Source of the DNA: Microbacterium phyllosphaerae
Lineage (GTDB): Bacteria > Actinomycetota > Actinomycetes > Actinomycetales > Microbacteriaceae
Direction of reading: 5' to 3'
Length of the DNA: 64,000 nt
Assembly: GCF_017876435.1 (NCBI RefSeq)
Contig: NZ_JAGIOA010000001.1
Coordinates: 1,054,001 to 1,118,000, forward strand
The notes beneath the pieces were generated by a model that saw nothing but the letters and a program-made list of their open reading frames with translations, was not told where the DNA came from and ran no database searches. Made by a program: the position numbers and the translations under genes. Shown here one piece after another: positions 36,914-46,677 of the stretch (positions within the stretch are counted from its first letter, which is position 1; every line of letters begins with the position of its first letter).

Positions 36914-39900
36914 ATGGAAATCACGAGGGGGAAGACTCTGCGGCGACGCAGAGCCATCGGAGGGGGCATCGCCGGCGCAACAGCCGGAGCGGTGATTCTC
37001 GCAAGTGTGCTGGTGCCGACGGCGGCCCACGCGCTGGACGCGGCGGAGCCGACCGATCCGTCGGTCGCGCAGGGCCAGATCATCCAGCTGCCCGCCGCTC
37101 TGCTCGGCGGTCTGGACATCGCGGCACTCGGCCACACGATCACCAGCAATCCGGCAGCACCGGGTTCTGAGCTCGGCGGCCTGGATGTGGACCTGCTCGA
37201 GGCTCTCAGCATCGACGTCGGCACGCTGAACATCCCGTTGCTCACCGATGGCACGACGCCCGGTCTGCTGCAGCTCGGCGACCTGGGCGCCACGCAGAGC
37301 TTCAGCTCTTCGCCGTCGCAGACCGAATCGGTCGCCTCCTCGGGCACGATCACCTCGGGTGGTGCGATCGACACGGGTGCGATCGACGGCAGCACGAACC
37401 CCGCGACCCTCGAGCTGACCGATCTCTTCGATCAGCTCGCCGTCGCCGGCCTCACGGATGCCGTGCTCGACGAGGCGTCGGTCGGTATCGGGGCTCTTGC
37501 CTCACGGGCCACCTCCGTCACGGGAACGACCGCGTCCGAGTATCGCGTCGCGGATCTGAACCTCGACCTCCACAGCAACCTGGTCGCAGGACTCGCGACC
37601 ACGCTGGGGTCGGCGATCCAGGGCACGGTGACCCCCGTGAGCAACCTCGCGGGCCCGGGCGGAGCGCTCACCGGCCTCGCCACGACACTGGTGAACACGA
37701 TCAATGCGATTCCCGACGTGCCGCTCATCGCGGCCTTCGAGGCGACCGGTGGGACGGTCGCGATCGACGGCATCGACACGGTCGGCGACACGGTCGTCAC
37801 CGAACTGCTCGAGGAGCCGGTCGAGAACACCACGGGCTCGGTCCTCGTCGACCTGAACGATGGGACGATCTCGGTCGACCTCGCGAAGATCCTCGTCGAG
37901 ACGGGCGCAGGAGCAGACCTCAACTCGCTCCCGGCGAACACGCCGGTGCTGTCCGCGACCACGATCGCGGCCATTCAGCAGGGCATCACCTCGGCGCTGA
38001 CCGGGACGCACCCGAACAGCCTGAACGGCAAGGTCGCGACGATCCTCGATTCCACGCTGGACTCGCTCGGCGTCACGATCACGGTCGGGGTGGATCTCAC
38101 CAACCCGCTCACGGGCATCGACCTCCTCTCGGGCGACGTCACGGTGGCAGGAACCCTCGCGCAGTTCGCGGGGACACAGACCCCGGCGCCGACCGTCACC
38201 ACCGACATCGCACTGGCAGGGCTCAACATCGGCGTGCTGCTCAACCCGGTGGTGAGTGCCGTCACGACGGCCGTCGCCACGACGACCGGGCCACTGGTGA
38301 ACACCGCGCTGAACAGTGTCATCCCGCTCGTGCAGCCGGCACTCGCCGCGCTGACGGGACCCGTGCTCTCGACCCTCGACCCTGTGCTGCAGGGTGTGCT
38401 GTCGGGTGTGGCGACCATCACGATCAATGAGCAGTCCGCGCCGGGCGACATTCCCGGTGACAGCTTCACCGTGCGTGCACTCGGCATCGACCTGCTGCCT
38501 GCCGTGGGCGGCGGGGTCTCGCTCGACCTCGGGTCTTCGACTGTCAAGGCGGCCGCTGCGGCCGTCGCTGCGATCGATGCGGCAGCCACCGTGCAGGCGG
38601 GCACCAGTCTTCCCGTGACCGGCTCCGGCTGGCCGGCGAACACCGACGTCACCGTGCAGGTGACGACCGCCGGTGGCGGAATCGTCAACGACCCGGTGCC
38701 GGTGACGACGGATGCCTCGGGTAACTTCACCCTCGCGTATTCGATCCCGAGAGCCACGGTGCCCGGCACCGGCTACATCGTGACCGCGACGGACGGCACG
38801 AGCGACGCGGAGGACACGACCGAGGTCACCGCTGCCGCGGCGATCGACGCGGCACCCGCCGTGCAAGCGGGCACCGACCTCGGCGTCTCCGGAACCAATT
38901 GGCCCGCGAACACCGAGGTCTCGGTGCAGCTCACGGCGCCCGGCGGCGGCGCGAACATCGGGGGACCCGAGCCCGTGACGACCGACGGTTCGGGTTCGTT
39001 CACGCTCGACTACCCGGTGCCGGCCGGAACCCCCGCCGCGACCGGCTACACGGTCACGGCGAGCGTCGGCACGCAGACGGCGACCGATACGACCGAGGTG
39101 ACGGATGCTCCGGTCGCGGCGATCGATGCCGCGGCGACGGTGCAGGCGGGCACGAACCTCGCGGTCTCCGGATCGAACTGGCCGGCGAACACCGAGGTCT
39201 CGGTGCAGCTGACCGCTCCCGGTGGCGGTGCGGACGTCGGTGGTCCTGAGACGGCGACGACGGATGCATCGGGTGGGTTCACACTGAGCTATCCGGTTCC
39301 GGCATCAGCGGTTCCCGGCACGGCGTACACCGTCGCGGCGACAGCAGGAGCGGTCACCGCGATCGACACGACCGAGGTGACCGCCGCGGCTGCGGTGGAG
39401 GCAGCGGCAACCGTGCAGGCGGGCACCAGCCTTCCGCTCACGGGCACGGGATGGCCGGCGAATACCGATGTGTCGGTGCAGCTGACGGCTCCGGGCGGTG
39501 GCGCGAACGTCGGTGGTCCGGAGACGGTGACGACGGATGCATCGGGTGGATTCACGCTCGACTACCCGGTTCCCGCATCCGCGACTCCCGGCACCGGTTA
39601 CACGGTGACGGCGAACGTGGGTACGCAGACCGCGACCGACACGACCGAGGTGACCGCCGCGGCTGCGGTGGACGCCGCAGCGACCGTGCAGGCGGGCACC
39701 AGCCTCCCTGTCACGGGCACGGGATGGCCGGCGAACACCGATGTGTCGGTGCAGCTGACGGCCCCCGGCGGTGGCGCGAACGTCGGCGGTCCGGAGACGG
39801 TCACGACGGACGCATCGGGCGGCTTCACGCTGCAGTACCCGGTGCCCGCATCCGCGACTCCCGGCACCGGTTACACGGTGACGGCGAACGTGGGCACGCA

Positions 39901-42139
39901 GACCGCGACCGACACGACCGCGGTCACCGCCGCGGCGACGATCGACGCAGACGCGACCGTCGAGGCGGGCACCGACCTCGCCGTCGCGGGCACCAACTGG
40001 CCCGCAGACACCGAGATCACGGTGCAGCTGACCGCGCCGGATGGCGCGAACGTCGGCGCCGCACAGACGGTGACGACGGGTCCGCTCGGCGGATTCACGC
40101 TCGACTACCCGGTGCCGGCCGGCACCCCCGCGGGCACCGGCTACACGGTCACGGCGAGTGTGGGCACGCAGACGGCGACCGACACGACCGAGGTCACGGC
40201 GGCTCCCGTCGTCGTGGATGCGGCCGCGTCCGTCCCGGCGGGCACCAACCTGGCCGTCACCGGTACGGGATGGCCGGTGAACGCCTCGGTGTCGCTGCAG
40301 CTCACCGCCCCTGGCGGTGGCGCGGACGTCGGTGGTCCGGTGACCGCGACGACCGACGAGTTCGGCGCGTTCACGGAGAACTATCCGGTTCCGGCTGACG
40401 CAGTGCCCGGCACGGGTTATACGCTCACGGCCACCTCCGGTGCGTTCAGCGACACGGACACCACCGAGGTGACCGCGGGCGACCCGGGCGATGTCAACAC
40501 GAACGCGGCGGCTTCGGCATCCGCGTCGGCTGACGCGACCGCAGACGGAGACCCGTCGGCGCAGGCGGCAGCAGAAGCAGCGGCGTTCTCCGATGCGACG
40601 GCGATCGCTTCGGCGGCTGCGGACGCGAGTGCGGAGTCGGCGGCCGAGGCTGCGGCGCTCACGGCGGCATCGACGGATGCGTCGACCACCTCCACCTCGA
40701 CAGCCAATGCCTCCGCGGCGGTGGCTGCTCAGGCGGCGGCGCAGGCGGATGCCTCGGACGACGTGAACGCGGATGCCTCGACGGCGGCGGACTCGAACTC
40801 GGCGGCATCGTCGGAGTCGGCGGCGACGGCGGACTCGTCGACGAACGCCTCCTCCGAGGCCTCGGCCAACACGAACGCGGCGGCTTCGGCATCCGCATCG
40901 GCGAATGCCGACGCCTCGACCGATGCAGTCGCTGAAGCGGCGGCTCAGGCCTCCGCCTTCGCGGACGCCACGGCTGAGGGCTCGGCTGCGGCCGACCCGG
41001 CGGCAGAGGCTGCGGCGGAATCGGCGGCGACGGCGACATCGTCGACGGCCGCGACCGCAGATGCCACCTCCGAGGCGAACGCCGGTGCGGCGATCGCAGC
41101 TCAGGCGGCCGCTCTGGCTGACGCGACGACCGACACCGCGGCTGAGGCCTCGGCGACGTCGGACGCCAGCACGAGCGCCTCGTCGAACGCGAGCGCGGCG
41201 GCCATCGCCAACGCGTCGACCGATGCCTCGTCGGATGCGGTCGCCACGGCGGACGCCTCTGCGGCGGCGGATCCGTCGGCCGAGGTCAACACCAACGCCT
41301 CGGCGTCGGCTGCGGCATCGGCTCAGGCTGATGATGACAGCAACGCCTCGGTGGAGGCGGCGGCAGTCGCAGCGGCACTCGCCGACGCGACCAGCACCGC
41401 CTCGGCGGCGGCGGATGTGACGGCGGATGCAGCGGCCTCGGCCGCCGCGACGGACGACGCGTCCACGGATGCCTCGACGACGGCCACCACGGATGCCAAT
41501 GCCTCTGCGGCGGCGGCGGCCCAGGCGGCGGCGCAGACCGATGCGACCTCGACGAGCGTGGCTGACGCGTCGGCTTCGGCCGATGCCGACCCGAACGCGT
41601 CGGCGGCCGCGGCGGCCAACGCGTCATCGTCTGCCACGGCATCCGCGTCGGCAGCTGCTGATGCATCGGCAGAGGCCGCGGCGGAAGCATCCGCGTCGGC
41701 GACGGCTGAGGCCTCGGCATCCGCGGATGCAGCGGCCGATCCGACCGGAGACATCGCGATCACGATCAAGGTCCCGGTTCTCGAGCGCGGTGCGAAGCAG
41801 ACCGCTGTCGGCACCGGATTCGAGCCCGGCGAGGAGGTCACCGGTGTGATGACCTCGGCGCCGATCGCACTCGGATCCCAGGTCGCCGACGACGAGGGCA
41901 CGGTCACCTTCACCTGGACGGTCCCGTCCGACACCGACCTCGGAACCCACACCGTGACCCTGACCGGAGCGAGCTCCGGCAGTGTGGCGGCCACGTTCCA
42001 GGTCGTGGCCTCGGGTCTCGCCACCACCGGTGGTGAAGTCCAGGGCGGATGGATCGCTCTGGCGGCCCTGCTGCTGATGCTCGGACTGGGGGCGACGCGG
42101 ATCGCACGATCCCGCCGTCCGATGGTCCAGGCGGAGTAG
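36914..42139 (+). CDS. Giant LATTG-anchored surface protein (choice-of-anchor G-like)
   Basis: 1741 residues. The signal peptide (about 1-42) ends near AAHALDAAE. Residues 43-550 are a beta-rich, hydrophobic/Thr-rich region typical of choice-of-anchor G proteins (PGSELGGLDVDLLEAL...). Residues about 552-1190 hold seven Ig-like repeats, each with a VQAGTxLxVxGxxWPANTxV core. Residues about 1191-1611 are almost only Ala, Ser, Asp, Thr, Glu and Asn, a probable extended stalk. A last Ig-like domain precedes the sorting signal LATTG (1702-1706), a membrane helix and RIARSRR. LAxTG signals are used by class E sortases in actinobacteria. The likely role is adhesion or surface coat; the ligand is unknown. 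Confidence 0.9.
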   Translation: MEITRGKTLRRRRAIGGGIAGATAGAVILASVLVPTAAHALDAAEPTDPSVAQGQIIQLPAALLGGLDIAALGHTITSNPAAPGSELGGLDVDLLEALSIDVGTLNIPLLTDGTTPGLLQLGDLGATQSFSSSPSQTESVASSGTITSGGAIDTGAIDGSTNPATLELTDLFDQLAVAGLTDAVLDEASVGIGALASRATSVTGTTASEYRVADLNLDLHSNLVAGLATTLGSAIQGTVTPVSNLAGPGGALTGLATTLVNTINAIPDVPLIAAFEATGGTVAIDGIDTVGDTVVTELLEEPVENTTGSVLVDLNDGTISVDLAKILVETGAGADLNSLPANTPVLSATTIAAIQQGITSALTGTHPNSLNGKVATILDSTLDSLGVTITVGVDLTNPLTGIDLLSGDVTVAGTLAQFAGTQTPAPTVTTDIALAGLNIGVLLNPVVSAVTTAVATTTGPLVNTALNSVIPLVQPALAALTGPVLSTLDPVLQGVLSGVATITINEQSAPGDIPGDSFTVRALGIDLLPAVGGGVSLDLGSSTVKAAAAAVAAIDAAATVQAGTSLPVTGSGWPANTDVTVQVTTAGGGIVNDPVPVTTDASGNFTLAYSIPRATVPGTGYIVTATDGTSDAEDTTEVTAAAAIDAAPAVQAGTDLGVSGTNWPANTEVSVQLTAPGGGANIGGPEPVTTDGSGSFTLDYPVPAGTPAATGYTVTASVGTQTATDTTEVTDAPVAAIDAAATVQAGTNLAVSGSNWPANTEVSVQLTAPGGGADVGGPETATTDASGGFTLSYPVPASAVPGTAYTVAATAGAVTAIDTTEVTAAAAVEAAATVQAGTSLPLTGTGWPANTDVSVQLTAPGGGANVGGPETVTTDASGGFTLDYPVPASATPGTGYTVTANVGTQTATDTTEVTAAAAVDAAATVQAGTSLPVTGTGWPANTDVSVQLTAPGGGANVGGPETVTTDASGGFTLQYPVPASATPGTGYTVTANVGTQTATDTTAVTAAATIDADATVEAGTDLAVAGTNWPADTEITVQLTAPDGANVGAAQTVTTGPLGGFTLDYPVPAGTPAGTGYTVTASVGTQTATDTTEVTAAPVVVDAAASVPAGTNLAVTGTGWPVNASVSLQLTAPGGGADVGGPVTATTDEFGAFTENYPVPADAVPGTGYTLTATSGAFSDTDTTEVTAGDPGDVNTNAAASASASADATADGDPSAQAAAEAAAFSDATAIASAAADASAESAAEAAALTAASTDASTTSTSTANASAAVAAQAAAQADASDDVNADASTAADSNSAASSESAATADSSTNASSEASANTNAAASASASANADASTDAVAEAAAQASAFADATAEGSAAADPAAEAAAESAATATSSTAATADATSEANAGAAIAAQAAALADATTDTAAEASATSDASTSASSNASAAAIANASTDASSDAVATADASAAADPSAEVNTNASASAAASAQADDDSNASVEAAAVAAALADATSTASAAADVTADAAASAAATDDASTDASTTATTDANASAAAAAQAAAQTDATSTSVADASASADADPNASAAAAANASSSATASASAAADASAEAAAEASASATAEASASADAAADPTGDIAITIKVPVLERGAKQTAVGTGFEPGEEVTGVMTSAPIALGSQVADDEGTVTFTWTVPSDTDLGTHTVTLTGASSGSVAATFQVVASGLATTGGEVQGGWIALAALLLMLGLGATRIARSRRPMVQAE
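38568..40480 (+). repeat. Seven Ig-like coding repeats of about 270-276 bp
   Basis: Units start near 38574, 38850, 39120, 39397, 39673, 39946 and 40216. Units 4 and 5 are nearly identical in DNA, with only scattered synonymous changes, indicating recent duplication or gene conversion. The others are more diverged. Confidence 0.9.
40486..41748 (+). repeat. Ala/Ser/Asp low-complexity coding stalk
   Basis: About 1.26 kb encoding almost only GCN, TCN, GAC and ACG codons. A longer-period unit beginning NTNAAASASASA or NTNASASAAASA recurs near 40496, 40871 and 41291, showing stepwise duplication of about 125-140 codons. The composition keeps several other frames open on both strands; these are artefacts. 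Confidence 0.85.
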
Positions 42140-42161
42140 AACGCAGTGCACGAACGCTGAG

Positions 42162-42194
42162 AGGTCGGAGCCGTCGCTGAGGCGGCTCCGACCT
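42162..42194 (+). terminator. Hairpin after the surface protein gene
   Basis: A 12-bp stem AGGTCGGAGCCG and complement with a 9-nt loop, 22 bases after the stop. It may partly separate the surface protein from the DUF5819 gene 22 bases downstream. Confidence 0.65.
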
Positions 42195-42215
42195 TCAGCG
42201 GTGAGAAGGATGTGA

Positions 42216-43031
42216 ATGAGCACGATGACTGACACCTCACCGGAAGAGCAGGCGGCTTCGGCTTCCGTCGCCCAGGCACGACCCCGACCGACCTGGTGGG
42301 TGAAGCTCATCGCCTTCGCGGCGTGCCTGCTGACCCTGTGGCATGTGGGCGCGTCGTTCCTCTGGATCGCGCCGTACTCGGCGCTGCGCGAGATCCCCAC
42401 GCAGGAGGTCCTCGCCGGATACATGCTGCCGATGTTCGGTCAGTCCTGGAGCGTCTTCGCGCCCGAGCCGATCAACGGCGACTACCACTTCAATGTCCGC
42501 GCCGTCATCGAGAAGGACGGCGAGGAGGTCGAGACAGGCTGGGTGAGTGCCACCGACGTCGAGCTCTCGACGATCCGCTACAACCTGATGCCCCCTCGCG
42601 CCGGCATCCAGTCCAGCGAGGTCGCCAGCGGTCAGATGAACGCGTTCAACAAGCTGAACGCGGATCAGAAGGCCGTCGTCGGGCTCGACTTCGACGAGGG
42701 CGAGTGGGAGGAGTGGATGGTCCGCTCGTTCGACGAGCTCGAGGGAGACAACCCGTCGACCGAGGCCTACATGGCCGAGGAGCACCTCTCGACGGCGTAC
42801 GCCACCCAGGTCGCCTACGCGATCTGGGGTGCTGACGCCGTCATCAAGGTGCAGTACCGCGTGAGCAGGCAGAACGTGGTTCCCTACGCGGATCGCAACG
42901 ACCCGGGCGCGCAGCGCCCCGACCCGACGTTCTCGACGACGGGCTGGCGTCTGCCCATAGAAGAGGAAGGCCAGAGCCGCGAGAACTTCGCGAACACCTT
43001 CCGCGCACAGTTCGAGAGGATCCAGCCGTGA
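42216..43031 (+). CDS. DUF5819 family membrane protein (SdpA-like)
   Basis: 271 residues from ATG 42216, after AAGGA. A single membrane helix (about residues 27-50, WWVKLIAFAACLLTLWHVGASFLW) is followed by the family signature YMLPMFGQSWSVFAPEPINGDYHFNVRA and an extracytoplasmic domain with STIRYNLMPPRAG and TAYATQVAYAIWG. DUF5819 proteins occur beside HTTM-domain proteins, as here, and resemble SdpA, which with SdpB matures a secreted toxin in Bacillus. No toxin-like small gene is next to it. The only neighbouring exported protein is the giant surface protein upstream. Confidence 0.85.
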   Translation: MSTMTDTSPEEQAASASVAQARPRPTWWVKLIAFAACLLTLWHVGASFLWIAPYSALREIPTQEVLAGYMLPMFGQSWSVFAPEPINGDYHFNVRAVIEKDGEEVETGWVSATDVELSTIRYNLMPPRAGIQSSEVASGQMNAFNKLNADQKAVVGLDFDEGEWEEWMVRSFDELEGDNPSTEAYMAEEHLSTAYATQVAYAIWGADAVIKVQYRVSRQNVVPYADRNDPGAQRPDPTFSTTGWRLPIEEEGQSRENFANTFRAQFERIQP

Positions 43032-44275
43032 GCGCGCCGATCAAGACCGCGGCGCCCCGGGCGAACGCACCGAAGAAGGATGCCGCGAACAAGGACGCAC
43101 CGAAGAAGGAGGCGCTGAAGGAGGATCCGCAGACGCGGCCCACGAAGACGGCTCCCGCCCCGGCATCAGCTCCCTCCGCTCCTCTTCCGCCGTCGGCTCC
43201 GGCCGGAGCGCCGCCCCGCTCGTTCGTCACGCGTCTGCTGAGCTTCGCGTCGTCGATGATCGCGGGCCTCTGGTCGATGGTGCTCTCGGCCATCGACCGC
43301 ATCTCGGCATTCGTCGGCGATTGGCTCTTCCACGGCAAGAAGGCTCTCTACGGGCTCGCGGTCACGCGCATCCTGTTCGGTGTCACGGCGATCGGCCTGC
43401 TCGCGGCGAACTTCGGCACACGTCTCTACACGTTCGGCTCCGGGTCGGCGTGGAACGGCGAGATGGCCGAACCCGTCAGCGAGTTCCCGAAGATCTGGAT
43501 CTTCAGTGCCTTCCACGCCGCGATGGGCAACGACGTCCTCTATACGGCGCTCTACCTGTTCCTGGGTGTGCTCGCGGTGCTGTTCGTCCTGGGGTGGCGC
43601 TTCCGCATCGTGCTGCCGGTCTTCTTCTGCCTGTGGGTCGGCTTCGTCGAGGCCAACGACATGGTGGGCGATCAGGGCGACAACATGTTCCGCATCGCGC
43701 TGCTGCTGCTGTTCTTCGCCGATCCCGCAGCGCGCTGGTCGCTCGACGCACGGCGCCGCGCGAAGCGGGGGGAGTGGTTCGCCGCGGACAGTCAGCCGGC
43801 GCTGCTGGGCACGGTCTTCCACAACCTGGCGCTCGTGGCGCTCACCGCACAGGTCTGCTTCGTGTACGCCTCCGGTGCGCTCTACAAGGCAGGGGGCGCC
43901 CCGTGGGAAGAGGGATACGCGGTCTACAACCCCCTGCAGACGGCGCGGTTCGGCACCTGGCCCGTGCTGAGCGACCTCGTCACGACGTGGGGTCCGATGG
44001 TCGTCGCGGCGACGTGGGGATCGATCATCCTGCAGGTGGCTTTCCCGCTCATGCTGCTCACGCGTCCGACGCGGCTGATCGGTCTGATCGGCATCCTCTC
44101 CTTCCACATCGGCATCGGCGTGCTCATGGGGCTGCCCTGGTTCTCGCTCACGATGATCGCGATCGACTCGATCTTCATTCGCGACCGCACCTGGGCGCGG
44201 CTGAGTGCAGGAACCAGGCGGCGGTGGGAGCAGACGAAGGCGTCGCCTCCGCCCGGTGCGACCGTCGAGGCCTGA
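43028..44275 (+). CDS. HTTM-domain membrane protein (SdpB-like)
   Basis: 415 residues from GTG 43028 (GTGA overlap with DUF5819). A Lys/Ala/Pro-rich cytoplasmic N-terminus of about 65 residues precedes several helices. LYGLAVTRILFGVTAIGLLAANFGTRLYTFGSGSAWNG, then WVGFVEANDMVGDQGDNMFRIALLLLFFADPAARWSLD, and YASGALYKAGGAPWEEGYAVYNPLQTARF are typical HTTM features shared with SdpB and vitamin-K-dependent carboxylase. The enzymatic activity is unknown. Translational coupling shows that it acts with the DUF5819 partner. Confidence 0.88.
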   Translation: MSAPIKTAAPRANAPKKDAANKDAPKKEALKEDPQTRPTKTAPAPASAPSAPLPPSAPAGAPPRSFVTRLLSFASSMIAGLWSMVLSAIDRISAFVGDWLFHGKKALYGLAVTRILFGVTAIGLLAANFGTRLYTFGSGSAWNGEMAEPVSEFPKIWIFSAFHAAMGNDVLYTALYLFLGVLAVLFVLGWRFRIVLPVFFCLWVGFVEANDMVGDQGDNMFRIALLLLFFADPAARWSLDARRRAKRGEWFAADSQPALLGTVFHNLALVALTAQVCFVYASGALYKAGGAPWEEGYAVYNPLQTARFGTWPVLSDLVTTWGPMVVAATWGSIILQVAFPLMLLTRPTRLIGLIGILSFHIGIGVLMGLPWFSLTMIAIDSIFIRDRTWARLSAGTRRRWEQTKASPPPGATVEA

Positions 44276-44426
44276 CGGGCCTCGCGTCGTGTCGACTGTG
44301 GTCTGACGACAACGCGGCGGGGCGGCGTGCCCGCTCGGTGTTGGAGGATGGCCACAGGGCAGTTCGCTCCTGGTTGTGGCAGACCTACCATGGAAGCATC
44401 TTTACTTGCCTCTGAGAGGAATGCTC

Positions 44427-46496
44427 ATGGTCGACGCCGCCGTCCGTCCGAAGACGACTCGCCCCCACACCGACAGCGCTGACGCGAACCTGACGTTCGA
44501 CGTCGCCCGGGTCACCGATCTGCTGATGGGCACCTGGGCAGACACCCGCCGCGAGGCGCGCGAGATGATCAAGGATTCGGCGTTCTGGCGCAAGGACGAA
44601 CTGGGCAAGGACGAGCACCGCGAGCGTGTGCTCAGCCAGCTGCATCTGCTCGTCGAGAACAAGGCCGTGCACCGCGCGTTCCCGAAGTCGCTGGGCGGCG
44701 AGGAGAACAACGGCGGCAACATCGCGGGCTTCGAGGAGCTCGTCGTCGCCGACCCGAGCCTGCAGATCAAGTCGGGCGTCCAGTGGGGACTGTTCGGCTC
44801 CGCGATCCTGCAGCTCGGCACGACGGAGCACCATGAGAAGTGGCTCCCCGGCGTGATGGATCTGTCGATCCCCGGCGCGTTCGCGATGACCGAGATCGGG
44901 CACGGATCCGACGTCGCCGCCGTCGGCACGACCGCGACCTACGACCCCGAGACCGAGGAGTTCGTGATCAACACGCCGTTCCGCGGCGCCACGAAGGAGT
45001 ACCTCGGCAACGCGGCCCTGCACGGGATCGCGGCGACCGTGTTCGCGCAGCTCATCACGAACGGCGTCAACCACGGCGTGCACTGCTTCTACGTGCCGCT
45101 GCGCGGAGAGGACGGCGTCGACCTGCCGGGCATCGGCCGGGAAGACGACGGACTCAAGGGCGGCCTCAACGGCATCGACAACGGGCGCCTGAGCTTCGAC
45201 CACATCCGCGTCCCCCGCACGAACCTGCTGAACAAGTACGGCGACGTCGCGGCAGACGGCACGTACTCGAGCGCGATCGACAGCCCCGGTCGTCGCTTCT
45301 TCACGATGCTCGGCACGCTGGTGCAGGGGCGGGTCTCGCTCGACGGCGCGGCCTGCTGGGCATCCGCTCTCGGGCTGAAGATCGCGATCACCTACGCCAC
45401 CCAGCGCCGTCAGTTCGACGGAGCGGACGGGCAGGAGGTCGTGCTTCTCGATTACGGCAAGCACCAGCGCCGCCTGTTCCCGCGTCTCGCGACGACGTAC
45501 GCGCAGATCTTCGCGCACGACGAATTCCTGCAGAAGTTCGACGGAGTGTTCTCGGGTCGCACCGACACCCCTGCCGACCGCGAAGACCTCGAGACCCTGG
45601 CCGCGGCGCTCAAGCCGCTGTCGACCTGGCATGCGCTCGACACGCTGCAGGAGGCACGCGAGGCCTGCGGCGGGGCGGGCTTCATGTTCGAGAACCGCCT
45701 CGTCGGACTCCGTGCCGACCTCGACATCTACGTCACCTTCGAAGGTGACAACAACGTGCTCCTCCAGCTCGTCGGCAAGCGTCTGCTCACCGACTACGCC
45801 AAGCAGTTCACGGGCAAGGATGCGGCGGCGCTGGCCAAGTTCGCCGTCGGGATGACCGCGGGCAAGGTATTCCACGGTGCGGGTCTCCGTCAGTTCGGGC
45901 AGTCTGTCGTCGACCTGGGGCAGGTCGCTCGTTCGGTCGAGAACGGTCTGCGCGAGGAGCAGCAGCACCAGCTGCTCGCCGAGCGCGTGCAGCAGATGGT
46001 CGCCGACGTCGCAGGTCGCCTGCGTCCTGCGGGCAAGGACAAGGTGCTCGGTGCGCGGCTGTTCAACGAGAACCAGGCCGAACTGATCGAGGCTGCGCGG
46101 GCGCACGGCGAGCTGCTGCAGTGGGAGGCGTTCACCGACGCCGTCCACCGTGTCGACGACGCCGACACCAAGAAGGTGCTCACGTGGCTGCGCGACCTCT
46201 TCGGCCTGCAGCTCATCGAGAAGCATCTCGCGTGGCACCTCATCAACGGGCGCCTCTCGACGCAGCGGGCCGCTGCGGTGTCTCGGTACATCGACCGGCT
46301 GTGCACGCGGCTCCGCCCGTACGCGCTCGACCTGGTCGACGCCTTCGGCTACGAGCCGGAGCACGTGCGCGCACCGATCGCGTCGGGTGCGGAACGCGAG
46401 CGTCAGGACGAGGCCCGCGACTACTACGCAGCGCTCGCGGCATCCGGAGACGCTCCGGTGCTCGAGAAGGTGCTGAAGAAGAACGCCAAGCGCTGA
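44427..46496 (+). CDS. Acyl-CoA dehydrogenase/oxidase family protein
   Basis: 689 residues from ATG 44427, six bases after GAGAGGA; ATG 44421 directly abuts that site and is less likely. The length and layout match peroxisomal-type acyl-CoA oxidases rather than 380-residue dehydrogenases: a long N-domain, AFAMTEIGHGSDVAAVGTTATYD for FAD binding, LQEAREACGGAGFMFENRLVGLRADLDIYVTFEGDNNVLLQ for the active site, and a C-terminal helical domain of about 200 residues. It oxidises acyl-CoA to enoyl-CoA. Whether oxygen or ETF accepts the electrons cannot be read. It is a single gene, with a candidate -10 TACCAT near 44387. Confidence 0.92.
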   Translation: MVDAAVRPKTTRPHTDSADANLTFDVARVTDLLMGTWADTRREAREMIKDSAFWRKDELGKDEHRERVLSQLHLLVENKAVHRAFPKSLGGEENNGGNIAGFEELVVADPSLQIKSGVQWGLFGSAILQLGTTEHHEKWLPGVMDLSIPGAFAMTEIGHGSDVAAVGTTATYDPETEEFVINTPFRGATKEYLGNAALHGIAATVFAQLITNGVNHGVHCFYVPLRGEDGVDLPGIGREDDGLKGGLNGIDNGRLSFDHIRVPRTNLLNKYGDVAADGTYSSAIDSPGRRFFTMLGTLVQGRVSLDGAACWASALGLKIAITYATQRRQFDGADGQEVVLLDYGKHQRRLFPRLATTYAQIFAHDEFLQKFDGVFSGRTDTPADREDLETLAAALKPLSTWHALDTLQEAREACGGAGFMFENRLVGLRADLDIYVTFEGDNNVLLQLVGKRLLTDYAKQFTGKDAAALAKFAVGMTAGKVFHGAGLRQFGQSVVDLGQVARSVENGLREEQQHQLLAERVQQMVADVAGRLRPAGKDKVLGARLFNENQAELIEAARAHGELLQWEAFTDAVHRVDDADTKKVLTWLRDLFGLQLIEKHLAWHLINGRLSTQRAAAVSRYIDRLCTRLRPYALDLVDAFGYEPEHVRAPIASGAERERQDEARDYYAALAASGDAPVLEKVLKKNAKR

Positions 46497-46519
46497 CGAG
46501 GAGTTCGAGCCTCCTGTGG

Positions 46520-46551
46520 AGCCGGCCGGGATCGTGAGATCTCGGCCGGCT
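46520..46551 (+). terminator. Hairpin terminator after the acyl-CoA oxidase gene
   Basis: AGCCGGCCGGGATC pairs with GATCTCGGCCGGCT (one G-T pair) across GTGA, followed by TTCGTCTGTCT. Confidence 0.8.
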
Positions 46552-46620
46552 TCGTCTGTCTGGTTCCGTCTGGTTCCGCCTGTCTGGTTCTGTCTGTCTG
46601 GTTCTGTCTGTTTGGCCCGG
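46552..46620. repeat. TCTGTCTGGTTC-type minisatellite
   Basis: Short imperfect units (TCTGTCTGGTTC, CGTCTGGTTC) are repeated five or six times directly after the terminator. They are non-coding. Confidence 0.75.
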
Positions 46621-46677
46621 TCGGGGGCCGCGCGTGGGCGCTCCGTGCCGTCAGTGCCCGGGCTGGGGCGGGTGCCG

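Noticed and set aside
37502..38866. Long minus-strand frames opposite the giant surface protein, also at 41.3-42.4 kb
   Set aside because: Composition bias (GCC/TCG/GAC codons) keeps opposite frames open. No ribosome binding site or domain is seen.
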